Source of the DNA: Streptomyces tropicalis
GTDB taxonomy: Bacteria > Actinomycetota > Actinomycetes > Streptomycetales > Streptomycetaceae
DNA length: 64,000 bases
Assembly (NCBI RefSeq): GCF_029269835.1
Contig: NZ_JARJBB010000013.1
Span: 1-64,000 of the forward strand
Reading direction: 5' to 3'
Under the pieces are notes generated by a model, which made no database searches, had not been told where the DNA came from, and saw only the letters and a program-made list of their open reading frames with translations. How positions within the stretch are numbered: position 1 is the first letter of the stretch; each line of letters starts with the position of its first letter. Below are positions 17,548 to 25,864 of this stretch, piece by piece. The position numbers were made by a program, and so were the translations under genes.

Positions 17548-17603
17548 AGCGATTGCGTGCGTGTACACACACCATAGTGCACTTACGTGTGCGTACACGC
17601 AAA
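17548..17603. promoter_or_regulatory. divergent MarR/SDR promoter with two palindromic operators
   Basis: The gap between SDR and MarR genes contains two related dyads: one centred on GTGTACAC (within TGCGTGTACACACAC) and one reading CGTGTGCGTACACG, matching its own complement at 12 of 14 positions. A -10-like TATGCT follows an 18-base spacer from TTACGT, giving a MarR transcript beginning close to its ATG. The layout is what MarR autoregulators use. Confidence 0.7.
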
Positions 17604-17618
17604 CGCTATGCTGACGAC

Positions 17619-18083
17619 ATGCCGAAGAAGCTCGCCCAGAAGGAGATGCCCACGGCCGACCACGCCTTCTACGGGCTCGTGTGGGCCGGAACCGTCCTCA
17701 CCCAGCGGGTCGACCGCGCCCTGATCAAGGCGCACGATCTGCCGGTGTCCTGGTTCGAGGTCCTGCTCTGGCTGGCCTCCAGCCCCGACCCCGTGCCGGC
17801 GTCGGTCCTCGGCAACAGCACGATGCTCAGCCGCAGCCAGGTGTCGCGTGTCGTGGACGCCCTGCAGAGCCGGGGCCTGGTCACCCGCACCCCCTCCTCC
17901 CACGACGCCCGCTCCGTAGAGGTCTCGCTCACGCCCGCGGGCAGGCAGCTCTTCGACGCGGCCGACGCCACCCGCCGCGCCTGTCTCGGCCCCGTCTTCA
18001 CGGACCTCCTCGACGAGGGCGACCTGGCGGCGCTGAGCACCGTGTGGCACAAGCTGAAGGCCGACAAGGAAGCGCAGGTCTGA
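17619..18083 (+). CDS. MarR-family transcriptional regulator
   Basis: This 154-residue protein has the winged helix of MarR dimers: SVLGNSTMLSRSQVSRVVDAL as recognition region, then SRGLVTRTPSSHDARSVEVSL as wing, with the helices of the dimer interface at both ends. Members are repressors released by phenolic or other small ligands or by oxidation. It is divergent from the SDR at 16685-17533, and both promoters overlap the paired dyads at about 17548-17603; autorepression plus control of the SDR is the simplest model. There is no cysteine in the DNA-binding region, so redox sensing is unlikely. Confidence 0.92.
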   Translation: MPKKLAQKEMPTADHAFYGLVWAGTVLTQRVDRALIKAHDLPVSWFEVLLWLASSPDPVPASVLGNSTMLSRSQVSRVVDALQSRGLVTRTPSSHDARSVEVSLTPAGRQLFDAADATRRACLGPVFTDLLDEGDLAALSTVWHKLKADKEAQV

Positions 18084-18124
18084 CGGGGGCGGCGCCGCGC
18101 GCATGCGGCACCCCCGCGATGCGT

Positions 18125-18490
18125 TCAGTCCGTCGGGGTCGCCTGGTGGAAGTACATCCGCCGGCCCGTCCCGGTGAGGCGCCAGAGGGAGCTGCGCCAC
18201 GCCTTCCGGCCGCGGTGGCCGGAGAAGTGGACCAGGTGGACGACACCCGGGGCCAGGACCGTCCCGGACATCCTGGTGACCTCCACCGGGGGCTCCGCCG
18301 ACACATCGCCGGAGCCGGTCACGTCGAGAACGGACCCCGCGTCCCGGCGGCGTCCGGACGCGCCGAACTCGACGAACTCCGGTTCGAGCAGCTCCTGCAC
18401 CCGAGCCGCCGAGGCACGCACGCCGGGATCGAGGAGCCGCAGTTCCCCGTCGACGGCCGCCTGTACCGCCTGCTCGTCCTCAACCGTCAC
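18125..18490 (-). CDS. NTF2-like (SnoaL/DUF4440-type) protein
   Basis: This 121-residue protein has the cone-shaped NTF2-like fold pattern: N-terminal helices (EQAVQAAVDGELRLLDPGVR), the motif LLEPEFVEFGASGRR and C-terminal strands ending SSLWRLTGTGRRMYFHQATP. Members are small binding proteins or enzymes (isomerases, cyclases, dehydratases). The GTG at 18490 follows AGGGT. It converges on the MarR gene with 41 bases between the stops. No catalytic Asp-His pair could be fixed with certainty, so activity is open. Confidence 0.8.
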   Translation of the reverse strand: MTVEDEQAVQAAVDGELRLLDPGVRASAARVQELLEPEFVEFGASGRRRDAGSVLDVTGSGDVSAEPPVEVTRMSGTVLAPGVVHLVHFSGHRGRKAWRSSLWRLTGTGRRMYFHQATPTD

Positions 18491-18558
18491 GACCGCACCC
18501 TACGATCACCAGCCACCGGGTGCGCTCGGGGCATGGCGACTTTCGGGACCCCGCCCGC

Positions 18559-19010
18559 TCACCGGCCGGACGGGGCGCCCGCGGTCTCGCCCAGGCGGCG
18601 CAGGGCGCCCTCCGAGGCCGGGTCGTCGGGCAGGTGGGTGAGCGGGTGGTGGCCGGGCTCGTCGGCCGCGGCCAACTTCACGTAGCGCAGACGCAGTTCA
18701 CCCACTTCGGTGGGAAGCGGCGCGTGACGGGTGCGAATCCGGAGGTCTCGCGCCGCGCGTACCAGCGCGCCGCGCCCGGGTCGGCCGGCAACTCCTCGAG
18801 CTCGGCGAAGCGGGGGACCTGCGGTGCCCGGGCGGCCCGGGAACGGAACTGCCCGAGCAGGGATCGGACATCCTGGTCCCAGTCCGGCAGCAGGATGCGA
18901 GGCAGGGCCCGGCGAGACGATGGCGGCGGCCTCCCGGGCCAGCACGAGATCCGGGAGCTGCTCCGCGGCACGCGGTCCGCGATGCGGGACGATCTCGGCG
19001 TGGCGCCCGA
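18559..19010 (-). pseudogene. remnant of an MmyB-type XRE regulator
   Basis: Two minus-strand frames carry the ligand-binding half of the XRE/MmyB family: ILLPDWDQDVRSLLGQFRS and PRFAELEELPADPGAARWY in one, and VGELRLRYVKLAAADEPGHH with PASEGALRRLGE in the next, a shift near 18715. A third frame holds LPDLVLAREAAAIVS further upstream. The helix-turn-helix domain is gone. The order and spacing of motifs fit the family well. Confidence 0.65.
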
Positions 19011-19099
19011 GGGCTGAGCCGGCCACGGGGTGCCGCCCCCGGGGGGATCACCGTGCGGTCGGCCGCCGGGACCGGCCTCCGCTGCCCGTGGCTTTCCGG

Positions 19100-19612
19100 T
19101 CCCGTGGCAGCGGCGGCCCGGCGGGCGCTCGGCGAACTGCGCACGGGGAGCGTCACGGAGGCGGCCGCGGCGGTGAACGCGGTGCACGTGCGGGCTCGCC
19201 CGGGCGCGCGAGGAGGCGTTGCCTGCGCAGCGGGCGCTGATCGCGATCCAGGGCGAACAAATGCTGACGCCGCATCAGAACCATGCGGAAGACGATGCGA
19301 TGACGGTCACCTGGCTTTCCGCGGCGCTCGGGGTGCCGCCCTCGACGCTGCCGTTCCGGGAGGAGGCGGGGCTCCTCGTGCCGGGCCGGGTGACCTCGCT
19401 GCGGGCGCGTCGCTGCGACCCGTCGGCCGCCGCCGCGGCACGGATCGTCGTGGCCCTGCGCGACAACCGCCACGGCATTCCCGACGTCCGCGCGATCACG
19501 GCCTCCCTGGACCGGTTCGAGGGACTCGACGAAGCGCGGCGCCTCCCGGCACCGCCTCGAACGGATCGCCGGTCGCACCGTGGCGCTGCTGCGAGCGGGC
19601 GCGGATGGCGGA
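19100..19612 (+). pseudogene. decayed MerR-type regulator
   Basis: Three plus-strand frames together spell a MerR-like regulator: RRALGELRTGSVTEAAAAVN, then ALPAQRALIAIQGEQMLTP through TVTWLSAALGVPPSTLPFRE, GRVTSLRARRCDPSAAAAAR and IPDVRAITASLDRFEGLDEA, then LERIAGRTVALLRAGAD in another frame. Frameshifts lie near 19195 and 19555. The substitution of FREE for the usual FWE-type turn also suggests relaxed selection. It follows the XRE remnant, so two regulators have decayed side by side. Confidence 0.65.
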
Positions 19613-19708
19613 GGACGTCCGGTCCGCCGAGGGCACCGCGGACGGCGCGGGCGGGCAGGGACGTCGGGACGGCGGGGGCGCGGCGGGCGGCTGTTAGCGT
19701 TCGGGCGC

Positions 19709-20098
19709 ATGGACGACGACGTGTACGTGGGCAACGCGGGCAAGGACGCGGCGCTCGACCGTGGCTGGCTGCTCGGGCACTTCAAGGAGCCCGGTTCCCC
19801 GCGCCACAGTGACGCGGTGGAGATCAAGTGGGGTGTCCATCCACGGGGCGAGGAGCGGGCCCGATGGGTGCGCGGTGAGGAGCGTACGGCGCTTCTGGTA
19901 CTCGTCAGCGGGCGTTTCCGCGTCGAACTTCCGGGGCGCAGTGTGCTGCTGGAGCAGCAGGGCGACTATGTCGTGTGGGGGCACGGAGTCGATCACTCGT
20001 GGGTGGCGGAGGAGGACTCGGTGGTGCTGACCGTGCGCTGGCCCTCGGTGCCCGGCTACGCGGTTTTGCGGGAGGATCGGGCGGATTCGCCCGCGTGA
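19709..20098 (+). CDS. cupin-fold protein
   Basis: This 129-residue protein has a single cupin barrel: VLVSGRFRVELPGRSVLLEQ matches motif one and GDYVVWGHGVDHSWVAEEDS motif two, where His residues would bind a metal. The N-terminal part (VEIKWGVHPRGEERARWVRG) is a Streptomyces-type cupin extension. It could be a small-molecule binder or dioxygenase/isomerase. No strong ribosome site precedes ATG 19709. It lies just after the MerR remnant and converges on a GNAT gene. Substrate unknown. Confidence 0.8.
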   Translation: MDDDVYVGNAGKDAALDRGWLLGHFKEPGSPRHSDAVEIKWGVHPRGEERARWVRGEERTALLVLVSGRFRVELPGRSVLLEQQGDYVVWGHGVDHSWVAEEDSVVLTVRWPSVPGYAVLREDRADSPA

Positions 20099-20152
20099 CG
20101 GCGGGGGCGGGCCGCTGGGGTGCCCGTGGCTGCGTCCCGGCCGCCGGGGTCG

Positions 20153-20629
20153 TCAGGAGCGGTCCAGGTCCAGCTCGCCCACGGTCTGGCCCCCGCTGGT
20201 CTCGCCGGTCGGGCGGAAGCCGAGGCCCAGGTAGAAGCGTTCGGGGCCGTCCGCTCCCGGGTGCCAGGTGGTGGTCAGGCGGGTGCCGCCGCGGCGGCGG
20301 ATCTCGGCGGCGACGGATGCGACGGCGTAGCGTCCGTACCCCTTGCCCTGCTCTGCGGCGGCGATGTTGAGGCGCCACAGGCCGGAGCGGATGTCCGTGC
20401 CGCTGCCGTCGCCCCGCCAGTCGATGTCGAGGAAGGCCATGAGGAAGCCGACGGCGCGGTCGCCGTCGCGGATGAGGCGGGGCCAGGCCGTGCCGGGGTA
20501 GACGTAGGCCTCGGCCAGCGACTTCACGACCGGTGCCACGAGATGCTCCTGATCCGGGCGTACGCGCAGGCCGACGGCCGTGTCGAAGGTGTCCGGAGTG
20601 ATCTCTTCCAGGCGCAGCCGACTGTTCAT
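20153..20629 (-). CDS. GNAT-family N-acetyltransferase
   Basis: This 158-residue enzyme has the acetyl-CoA pyrophosphate-binding loop AAEQGKGYGRYAV, preceded by the strand SGLWRLNIAA and followed by EIRRRGGTRLTTTWHPGADG and the GNAT ending FYLGLGFRPTGE. It would transfer an acetyl group to a small amine or protein. The form resembles spermidine/diamine acetyltransferase relatives of Streptomyces, but substrate cannot be fixed. It is downstream of the broken kinase at 20691-21222 on the same strand, separated by 61 bases. Confidence 0.88.
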   Translation of the reverse strand: MNSRLRLEEITPDTFDTAVGLRVRPDQEHLVAPVVKSLAEAYVYPGTAWPRLIRDGDRAVGFLMAFLDIDWRGDGSGTDIRSGLWRLNIAAAEQGKGYGRYAVASVAAEIRRRGGTRLTTTWHPGADGPERFYLGLGFRPTGETSGGQTVGELDLDRS

Positions 20630-20690
20630 GCGGGCACTCTAGCCAGGGCGTTCCCCTGTCGCGCAAGGGATTCAGCCCTGGCGGCCGCCG

Positions 20691-21222
20691 TCACAGGTCC
20701 CGGGCGGCAGTTCGGCCGGGCCGGCGTCGCGCACGATGCGGGTCGACGGTCGCCGGCAGGGCGCTGCCGGCGGAGACGCCGGTCTCGGCCCTGCCGGGCA
20801 GGAGGGCCAGCGGGCGGCACCAGTCGCGCAATCGGGACGCGTCGACCTCGTCGGCGATCGGCTTCGTGGCGTGGCGGGCGAGGGTCTCGGTCAGGGGCAC
20901 GTCGAGGTGGTGGGCGTGGATGGGAGAGCGGTGGTCGGCACGCAGGCCGGCGAGCATCTCGCCGTGGTGGTCGGCGTGGAGGACGCCCTCGACCATCACG
21001 TGGAAGCCGGCGTCGAGGGCGTAGCGGGCGGTCAGGCCGATCAGGGCGATGTTCGCCGCACCGGGCAGGTCGCGGTCGCGGAGTACGACGCGCCGCAGGT
21101 TGTCCTGGGCGACGAGGGCGGGCCCGCGGCCGAACCGCTCGCGGATTCCGGCCGCCACGGACGACTTGCCGGAGGCGCTGGTGCCGCGCAGGACGATCAG
21201 CCTGGTCTCCTCGGTGCCCCAC
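20691..21222 (-). pseudogene. P-loop kinase-like ATPase without a start and with a 3' frameshift
   Basis: The frame holds Walker A LRGTSASGKSS, DNLRRVVLRDRDLPGAANI and ARYALDAGFHVMVEGVL, the features of a Streptomyces AAA/zeta-like small-molecule kinase. Upstream of Walker A the frame meets a TGA with no ATG, GTG or TTG between, so translation cannot begin before the P-loop. At the 3' end one extra C converts TVDRIVRDAGPAELPPGTC, seen in the next frame, into TVDPHRARRRPG. Two lesions suggest inactivation; correction of both would restore a full gene. Confidence 0.65.
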
Positions 21223-21447
21223 CCTCACGGTCCCCGAGCTACCGGCGACCGCTGCGCTCGTGCCGCCCTTGCCTTCGGGTGGGGGCGCGCTGCAGCAGGA
21301 GGGGCGCATCGTGCGGCGCGGAACTCAGAGGAAATACAGAGGTTCAGGCCACTGGCGGCCACGGGAGTGCGCGCCCATTCTCTCCATGTCATGTCCATTG
21401 CAGCTCGCGCCTGACCGGCGGGCTGCCCGACCCGAGGAGTGACCCCC

Positions 21448-21903
21448 ATGAACTTCTCCCGGGCACAGACGTTACGTTCCGTACGACCCGGTGTGCAGGC
21501 GCTGTTCCGCCTGGTGACCGGTTTCCTCTTCGCCTGCCACGGCGCGGCCTCCCTGTTCGGGGTGCTCGGCGGCGCCCACGGCGGCGGCACGGTCCCGAGC
21601 CTGCAGTGGCCGGGATGGTGGGCAGCGGTGATCGAACTGGCGGGAGGCGTCCTGGTGTTCCTGGGCCTCTTCACCCGGACCGCGGCCGTCGTCTGCTCCG
21701 GGTCCATGGCGTACGCGTACTTCAGCGTCCACCAGGCCCACGCACTGGTCCCGCTCCAGAACGGCGGTGAGCCGGCGGTGCTCTTCTGCTGGTCGTTCCT
21801 GCTCATCGCCTGCCTCGGTCCCGGCGCTCCGGCCGTCGACGCGCTCCTGAAGAGACACGCGGCCTCCGGCGATCGGCGCGCCGCGGCACCGCTCACCTCG
21901 TAG
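21448..21903 (+). CDS. DoxX-family membrane protein
   Basis: This 151-residue protein has four membrane segments (LFRLVTGFLFACHGAASLFG, WWAAVIELAGGVLVFLGLF, TAAVVCSGSMAYAYFSV, VLFCWSFLLIACLG) typical of DoxX proteins, which associate with quinone or thiol oxidoreductases at the membrane. GAGGAG precedes ATG 21448 by eight bases, favouring it over the GTG at 21439. It is monocistronic and converges on the MFS gene, with a strong hairpin in between. Physiological role not determined. Confidence 0.9.
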   Translation: MNFSRAQTLRSVRPGVQALFRLVTGFLFACHGAASLFGVLGGAHGGGTVPSLQWPGWWAAVIELAGGVLVFLGLFTRTAAVVCSGSMAYAYFSVHQAHALVPLQNGGEPAVLFCWSFLLIACLGPGAPAVDALLKRHAASGDRRAAAPLTS

Positions 21904-21926
21904 CACGCCGAGAGGACCGCGGTCCG

Positions 21927-21963
21927 GGGCCCCCGCCGCCATCCCCATGCCCGGCGGGGGCCC
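21927..21963. terminator. bidirectional hairpin terminator
   Basis: A 12-bp perfect stem (GGGCCCCCGCCG and CGGCGGGGGCCC) with a 13-base loop separates the convergent DoxX and MFS genes. Confidence 0.75.
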
Positions 21964-22034
21964 TCGGCCGTCCGCCACGCGCGGGCGCGCGCCCGGCCGT
22001 CGCCGCCTCCGCGAGGTCCGCGTCGGCCGGGGCG

Positions 22035-23285
22035 TCAGGAAGCGGCCGGGGCGTCCGCGCACGGTACGGGAGCCCGGCGCAGGGCCGCCGTGGTGAGTCC
22101 CACGGTGGCGACCGCACCGAGGCACAGCAGTCCTCCGGCGACGAGGGCCACGGCGCCCGAGGTGGCGTCCGCCACGAGGCCCCCGCGCAGGTTGCCGATG
22201 TCCGGTCCGGCCTGGCCGACGATCTGCTCGGCGGCGCCGACGCGGCCCAGCAGCCCGGCCGGCGTGTGGGCCTGGACGACGGTGCCGCGCGACACGACCG
22301 AGACCGTGTCGGCGGCGCCGGCCACGACGAGGCACGCCAGCCCGGCCCACGGGTCGCGCGCGACCCCGAAGAGCGCGAGTGCCGCACCCCAGGTGGCGGA
22401 TCCGCCCAGCATGACCGCCCCGGGCCGCGGCAGCCGCGTGAAGGTCCCGGAGAGGACCGACGCCGTCACCCCGCCCACGGCGAGAGCGGTGAGGAAGAGC
22501 CCGAGGGTGCGCGGACTGCCGCCGAACCGCTCCGAGTTGATCAGCGGGAACAGGCTGACCGGCATCGACAACACGGTGGTGGCGAGGTCGGTGAGGAGTG
22601 CGCCCCGGATCACCGGCGTGCGCACGAGGAAGCCCAGTCCGTCGAGCACTCCGCGCAGACCGGGACGCGCGGCGTCGTCGCCCGGCTTCAGCTCCGGCAG
22701 CCCGAACGCCCCGTAGAAGGCCGCGCCGAAGGTGACCGCGTCGATGAGATGGCAGCCGCCGACGCCCAGCCCGGCGATGACCAGCCCGCCCAGGGCGGGG
22801 CCGAGGAGCATGGCGGCCTGGAACGAGATCCGCCGCAGGGCGAGTCCGGCGGCCAGCCGGCTCCTGGGGAGCAGACTCGGCACGAAGGTGCGCGACGTCG
22901 GTCCGCCGCCCGCCGCGAAGCACGACTGGACGGCGACGAGGACGAGGATCCCGGCGGCCGGGAGGGGCCGGAAGAGACCCTGGAGCGCGAGCAGCAGCGA
23001 GCACACCGACTGCCCGCCGGTGGTGAGGAGGTAGAACCTCCGGCGGTCGACCCGGTCCACCAGGGACCCGGCGAAGAGTCCGAGCACCACCAGCGGCAGG
23101 GCCTGCGCCAGCCCGACGGCGCCGGTCCACGTGGTGCTCCCGGTGCTCCGCCAGACCTGGAACAGGACGGTGACGACGGTCATCTGGCTGCCCAGCCCGG
23201 AGAGCGACTGGCCGATCCACAGCCGTCTGAACGCGGGGGACGACCTCAGCGGGGTCACGTCGATCAGCGTGTGCCTCAGCGCCAT
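22035..23285 (-). CDS. MFS transporter, EntS-like exporter
   Basis: This 416-residue protein has about 12 membrane segments and the MFS signature between segments two and three (GSLVDRVDRRRF). The start LRSSPAFRRLWIGQSLSGLG and RISFQAAMLLGPALGGLVI match the EntS/transmembrane-secretion effector group that exports siderophores and drugs. It probably works as a proton antiporter. A second MFS gene of similar type lies at 24028-25269, with an ArsR regulator between; this one ends before that regulator gene in the same direction, so it may be co-transcribed with it. Substrate unknown. Confidence 0.88.
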   Translation of the reverse strand: MALRHTLIDVTPLRSSPAFRRLWIGQSLSGLGSQMTVVTVLFQVWRSTGSTTWTGAVGLAQALPLVVLGLFAGSLVDRVDRRRFYLLTTGGQSVCSLLLALQGLFRPLPAAGILVLVAVQSCFAAGGGPTSRTFVPSLLPRSRLAAGLALRRISFQAAMLLGPALGGLVIAGLGVGGCHLIDAVTFGAAFYGAFGLPELKPGDDAARPGLRGVLDGLGFLVRTPVIRGALLTDLATTVLSMPVSLFPLINSERFGGSPRTLGLFLTALAVGGVTASVLSGTFTRLPRPGAVMLGGSATWGAALALFGVARDPWAGLACLVVAGAADTVSVVSRGTVVQAHTPAGLLGRVGAAEQIVGQAGPDIGNLRGGLVADATSGAVALVAGGLLCLGAVATVGLTTAALRRAPVPCADAPAAS

Positions 23286-23368
23286 GTCCGGTCCTCCCCT
23301 GCCGGCCCCGCACCGCGATCGTAGAAGCTCGGGCGCCGCGGGGCGTCGGCGGTGTCACGGGCCCGGGT

Positions 23369-23923
23369 TCAACCGGGTCCGGATCCCGCCGGGTTCGGGC
23401 GGCCGTCCCCCTCCGGCCGGGCCTCCTCCTGGAGGGCGAACGCCATCACGCCGATCCCCACCGGGACGGTCCCCGGCGAGTGCGGCGGCCGTGCGGCCGC
23501 GTGCAGTTCGGCGGCCAGCGCGGCGAGCCGCCCGCGGACGTCCTGCCAGACCTGCGGGTCCACCCACAGCTCGCCGTCGACGGTGACGCCCTCGCTGTCC
23601 GGCGCGCGACGGCCGGCGCGCTCCCGGAGGTTGTGCGCCAGCGTCCCGGCCAGCAGCGGGGTGCCGTCGCGCCGGTCGGAGAGCGGTGAGCCGTGGACCG
23701 TGCGGTAGCGCCGCTCCCGGCCGCCGCGCCGGTCGCGCTCCTCCGCGAGCTCGACGAGGCCCACCGCGCTCAGGCGCCGCAGGTGCTGGCTGGCCAGCGC
23801 ATGGGAGACGTCCAGCTCCCGGGAGAGCTCGGCCGCGGACAGGGGCCCGGGCCACATGAGTGTCAGCATCCGCAGCCGCAGGGGGTGGGCGAGTGCGCGC
23901 AGCACGGGGTCGGTGGCGGTCAC
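23369..23923 (-). CDS. ArsR-type winged-helix regulator
   Basis: This 184-residue protein begins TATDPVLRALAHPLRLRML and has the ArsR winged helix (LSRELDVSHALASQHLRRLS, wing GGRERRYRTVHG). It lacks the metal-binding ELCVCDL motif, so it is probably not a metal sensor; long C-terminal helices are typical of the HTH_20 group that controls MFS exporters. GTG 23923 is the best start. It is divergent from the MFS gene at 24028, and a near-perfect 30-base dyad (23951-23980) lies between, making that exporter the obvious target. Confidence 0.88.
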   Translation of the reverse strand: MTATDPVLRALAHPLRLRMLTLMWPGPLSAAELSRELDVSHALASQHLRRLSAVGLVELAEERDRRGGRERRYRTVHGSPLSDRRDGTPLLAGTLAHNLRERAGRRAPDSEGVTVDGELWVDPQVWQDVRGRLAALAAELHAAARPPHSPGTVPVGIGVMAFALQEEARPEGDGRPNPAGSGPG

Positions 23924-23950
23924 GCGGGTCAGTAAACCGCATGCCCCTCC

Positions 23951-23980
23951 CCTACCACCAAGCAAATGATTGGGGGTAGG
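23951..23980. promoter_or_regulatory. ArsR/MFS divergent operator
   Basis: Arms CCTACCACCAA and TTGGGGGTAGG (10 of 11 pairs) flank an AT-rich 8-base spacer in the gap between the divergent ArsR and MFS starts. Confidence 0.75.
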
Positions 23981-24027
23981 TTGGCGCGCGGCCGGAAGGA
24001 CCGGGGTGCGGACGGGGCGGGGACGGC

Positions 24028-25269
24028 ATGAGCTGGGGCGCGGCCAGGGTCCTGCGGGACCGCAATGCGGGTCTCTATCTGGGCGGGGTGGTCGTCTCGG
24101 GGTTCGGCGACTCCGCCATGTCGCTGGCCGCGGGCATCTGGGTCAAGACGCTCACCGGCTCCAGCGGCCTCGCCGCGCTCGTCGGATTCTGCTTCTGGCT
24201 GCCGGTGCTCGCAGGTCCGGCGATCGGCACCGTCGCCGACCGGGTGCGCCGGCGCCCGCTGCTGGTCGCCGTCCAGCTGGCCCTGGCCGTCGTGACGACC
24301 GCGTTGTTCGGACTGCACGAACGCGGCGACGTGTGGCTCCTGTTCGCCGTGCTGACCCTGATCGGCGTCGGCGGGGTGCTCGCGGACGCGGCCGAGACGG
24401 CCCTGATGGCGTCGGTCGTGCCGGGTGAGCTGCGCGGCGACTTCAACGGTCTGGTGCGGACCGCGATCGAGAGCATGAAGCTGCTCGCCCCGGTCGCCGG
24501 TGCGGGTCTGTTCACGGTCCTCGGGGGACCCGCGGTGGCCCTGCTGGACTCCGTCACCTTCGTCCTGGCCGCCGCGGCCTTCTGGTCGATACGGGTTCGG
24601 GAGGCCGCTTCGCAGGTGCGGCCGCGGCGGGCCTGGATCGCCGGGACCGTGGAAGGCGTCCGCCATCTCCGGCGGCACCGGACGCTGCGCCGCCTGGTGC
24701 TCGGAGGCAGTGCCGCCATGGTCCTGTCCAGCCTCAGCAGCACGGCCACCTTCGCGATGCTCGACGCCGGGCTGCACCGCGCGCCGGCGTTCGCGGGCGT
24801 GCTCACCCCGCTTCAGGGGCTCGGCTCCGTCGTCAGCGGGTCGGCGGCCGGCGCGCTGATGCGCCGCATGCCGGAACGCGCCTTCGCCGCGGCCGGGTTG
24901 GCGGTGTTCGCCCTGGGGGTGCTGGCGCGGGCGACCCCCTGGCTGCCGGTCGTGCTGGGCGGCCAGCTGGCGATCGGGCTGGGGCTGCCGTGCCCCCTTG
25001 TCGCGGCGCTGACGGCGGTCCAGCGGGAGACTCCCGGGGAACTGCTCGGCCGGGTCGCCGCCACCGCCAACACGCTGATCTTCGCGCCCACCGGCGTCGC
25101 CCTGCTCCTGGGAACGGCGATGGTGGAAAGCCTGGACTACCGGGTGCAGACGCTCACCGCCGGTGCGATCGGGCTGGCGGCGGCCGCTGCGCTGGCGTTC
25201 GCCGACCGCACGGGGCGGGCCCCGGCGCCGGGGGCGGAGGGGGTCCGCGTGGAGGACACGTCCTCCTGA
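24028..25269 (+). CDS. MFS transporter divergent from the ArsR regulator
   Basis: This 413-residue membrane protein has 12 likely segments, starts ARVLRDRNAGLYLGGVVVSG and carries the MFS loop GTVADRVRRRPLLV. Motifs in LLDSVTFVLAAAAFW and GLGLPCPLVAALTAVQRETP are those of drug or siderophore exporters. The gene is preceded by the ArsR operator and is expected to be derepressed by the regulator's ligand. A product exported by this pump may also be the inducer. The ATG at 24028 follows GGGGAC. Confidence 0.9.
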   Translation: MSWGAARVLRDRNAGLYLGGVVVSGFGDSAMSLAAGIWVKTLTGSSGLAALVGFCFWLPVLAGPAIGTVADRVRRRPLLVAVQLALAVVTTALFGLHERGDVWLLFAVLTLIGVGGVLADAAETALMASVVPGELRGDFNGLVRTAIESMKLLAPVAGAGLFTVLGGPAVALLDSVTFVLAAAAFWSIRVREAASQVRPRRAWIAGTVEGVRHLRRHRTLRRLVLGGSAAMVLSSLSSTATFAMLDAGLHRAPAFAGVLTPLQGLGSVVSGSAAGALMRRMPERAFAAAGLAVFALGVLARATPWLPVVLGGQLAIGLGLPCPLVAALTAVQRETPGELLGRVAATANTLIFAPTGVALLLGTAMVESLDYRVQTLTAGAIGLAAAAALAFADRTGRAPAPGAEGVRVEDTSS

Positions 25270-25315
25270 TCGCCGGCCTGCGCAGGCGTCACGCGTTGCG
25301 CCGCGGCCGGGGTCG

Positions 25316-25864
25316 TCAGTCCAACTGGCGGGCCCAGTCGGCGAGGAGGGAGAAGTCGCCGGTGTCCAGGCCGACGCGAGGGTCGATCCGGTGGAGGAGG
25401 GCGGGGCCGGCGTGGTGCTCCCGTACCCAGGCGTCGTCCGCGTCGGTGATCTGGTCGTCGACCCATGCGAAGGGGCGGCCCTGTGCCCAGGAGACGATCT
25501 GCGGTGTCTTCCAGAACACGCCGCCCTCCGGACGGACCGGCGTCTCGGACCAGGCGATGTACGGCAGAACGGGAAGGCCCAGGAGGGGCGCGAGGTAGTC
25601 GTTGGCCTCCTCTTCCCACGTCGTCGCCCAGACCAGGTCGAAGGGCAGCGCCGTCAGAGCCGGACCGTGGTCCGGGTTCAGCCGGACACGCAGCGGCCTG
25701 ACCGGTCTGCCGGGCAGCCCCCACTCGGCGAGCCGGCGCCGCTCCTTCGCCTCCCAGCGCGGTGTCAGCAGCCGGTGTGTCGCGTAGCCCGCGGGGCGTC
25801 CGTACGGTTTCGCCGCATACGGATTCAGCGGTCCGTCGACGTCCACCAGCAACACCGGTCGCAC
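25316..25864 (-). CDS. HAD-like hydrolase-fold protein
   Basis: This 182-residue protein begins PVLLVDVDGPLNPYAA, the HAD motif I (DxDG, with the nucleophile and general acid Asp), and has the motif IV acidic pair in FAWVDDQITDAD. The middle, LVWATTWEEEANDYLAPLLG, contains the Thr of motif II (WATTW). It matches a group of Streptomyces proteins annotated only as HAD-domain or hypothetical. It could be a small phosphatase; the cap is small or absent. It converges on the MFS gene and begins at a GTG. Confidence 0.8.
   Translation of the reverse strand: MRPVLLVDVDGPLNPYAAKPYGRPAGYATHRLLTPRWEAKERRRLAEWGLPGRPVRPLRVRLNPDHGPALTALPFDLVWATTWEEEANDYLAPLLGLPVLPYIAWSETPVRPEGGVFWKTPQIVSWAQGRPFAWVDDQITDADDAWVREHHAGPALLHRIDPRVGLDTGDFSLLADWARQLD

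Noticed and set aside
18094..18109. GCCGC/GCGGC hairpin between MarR and NTF2-like stops
   Set aside because: Only a five-pair stem; expected often at this GC content.
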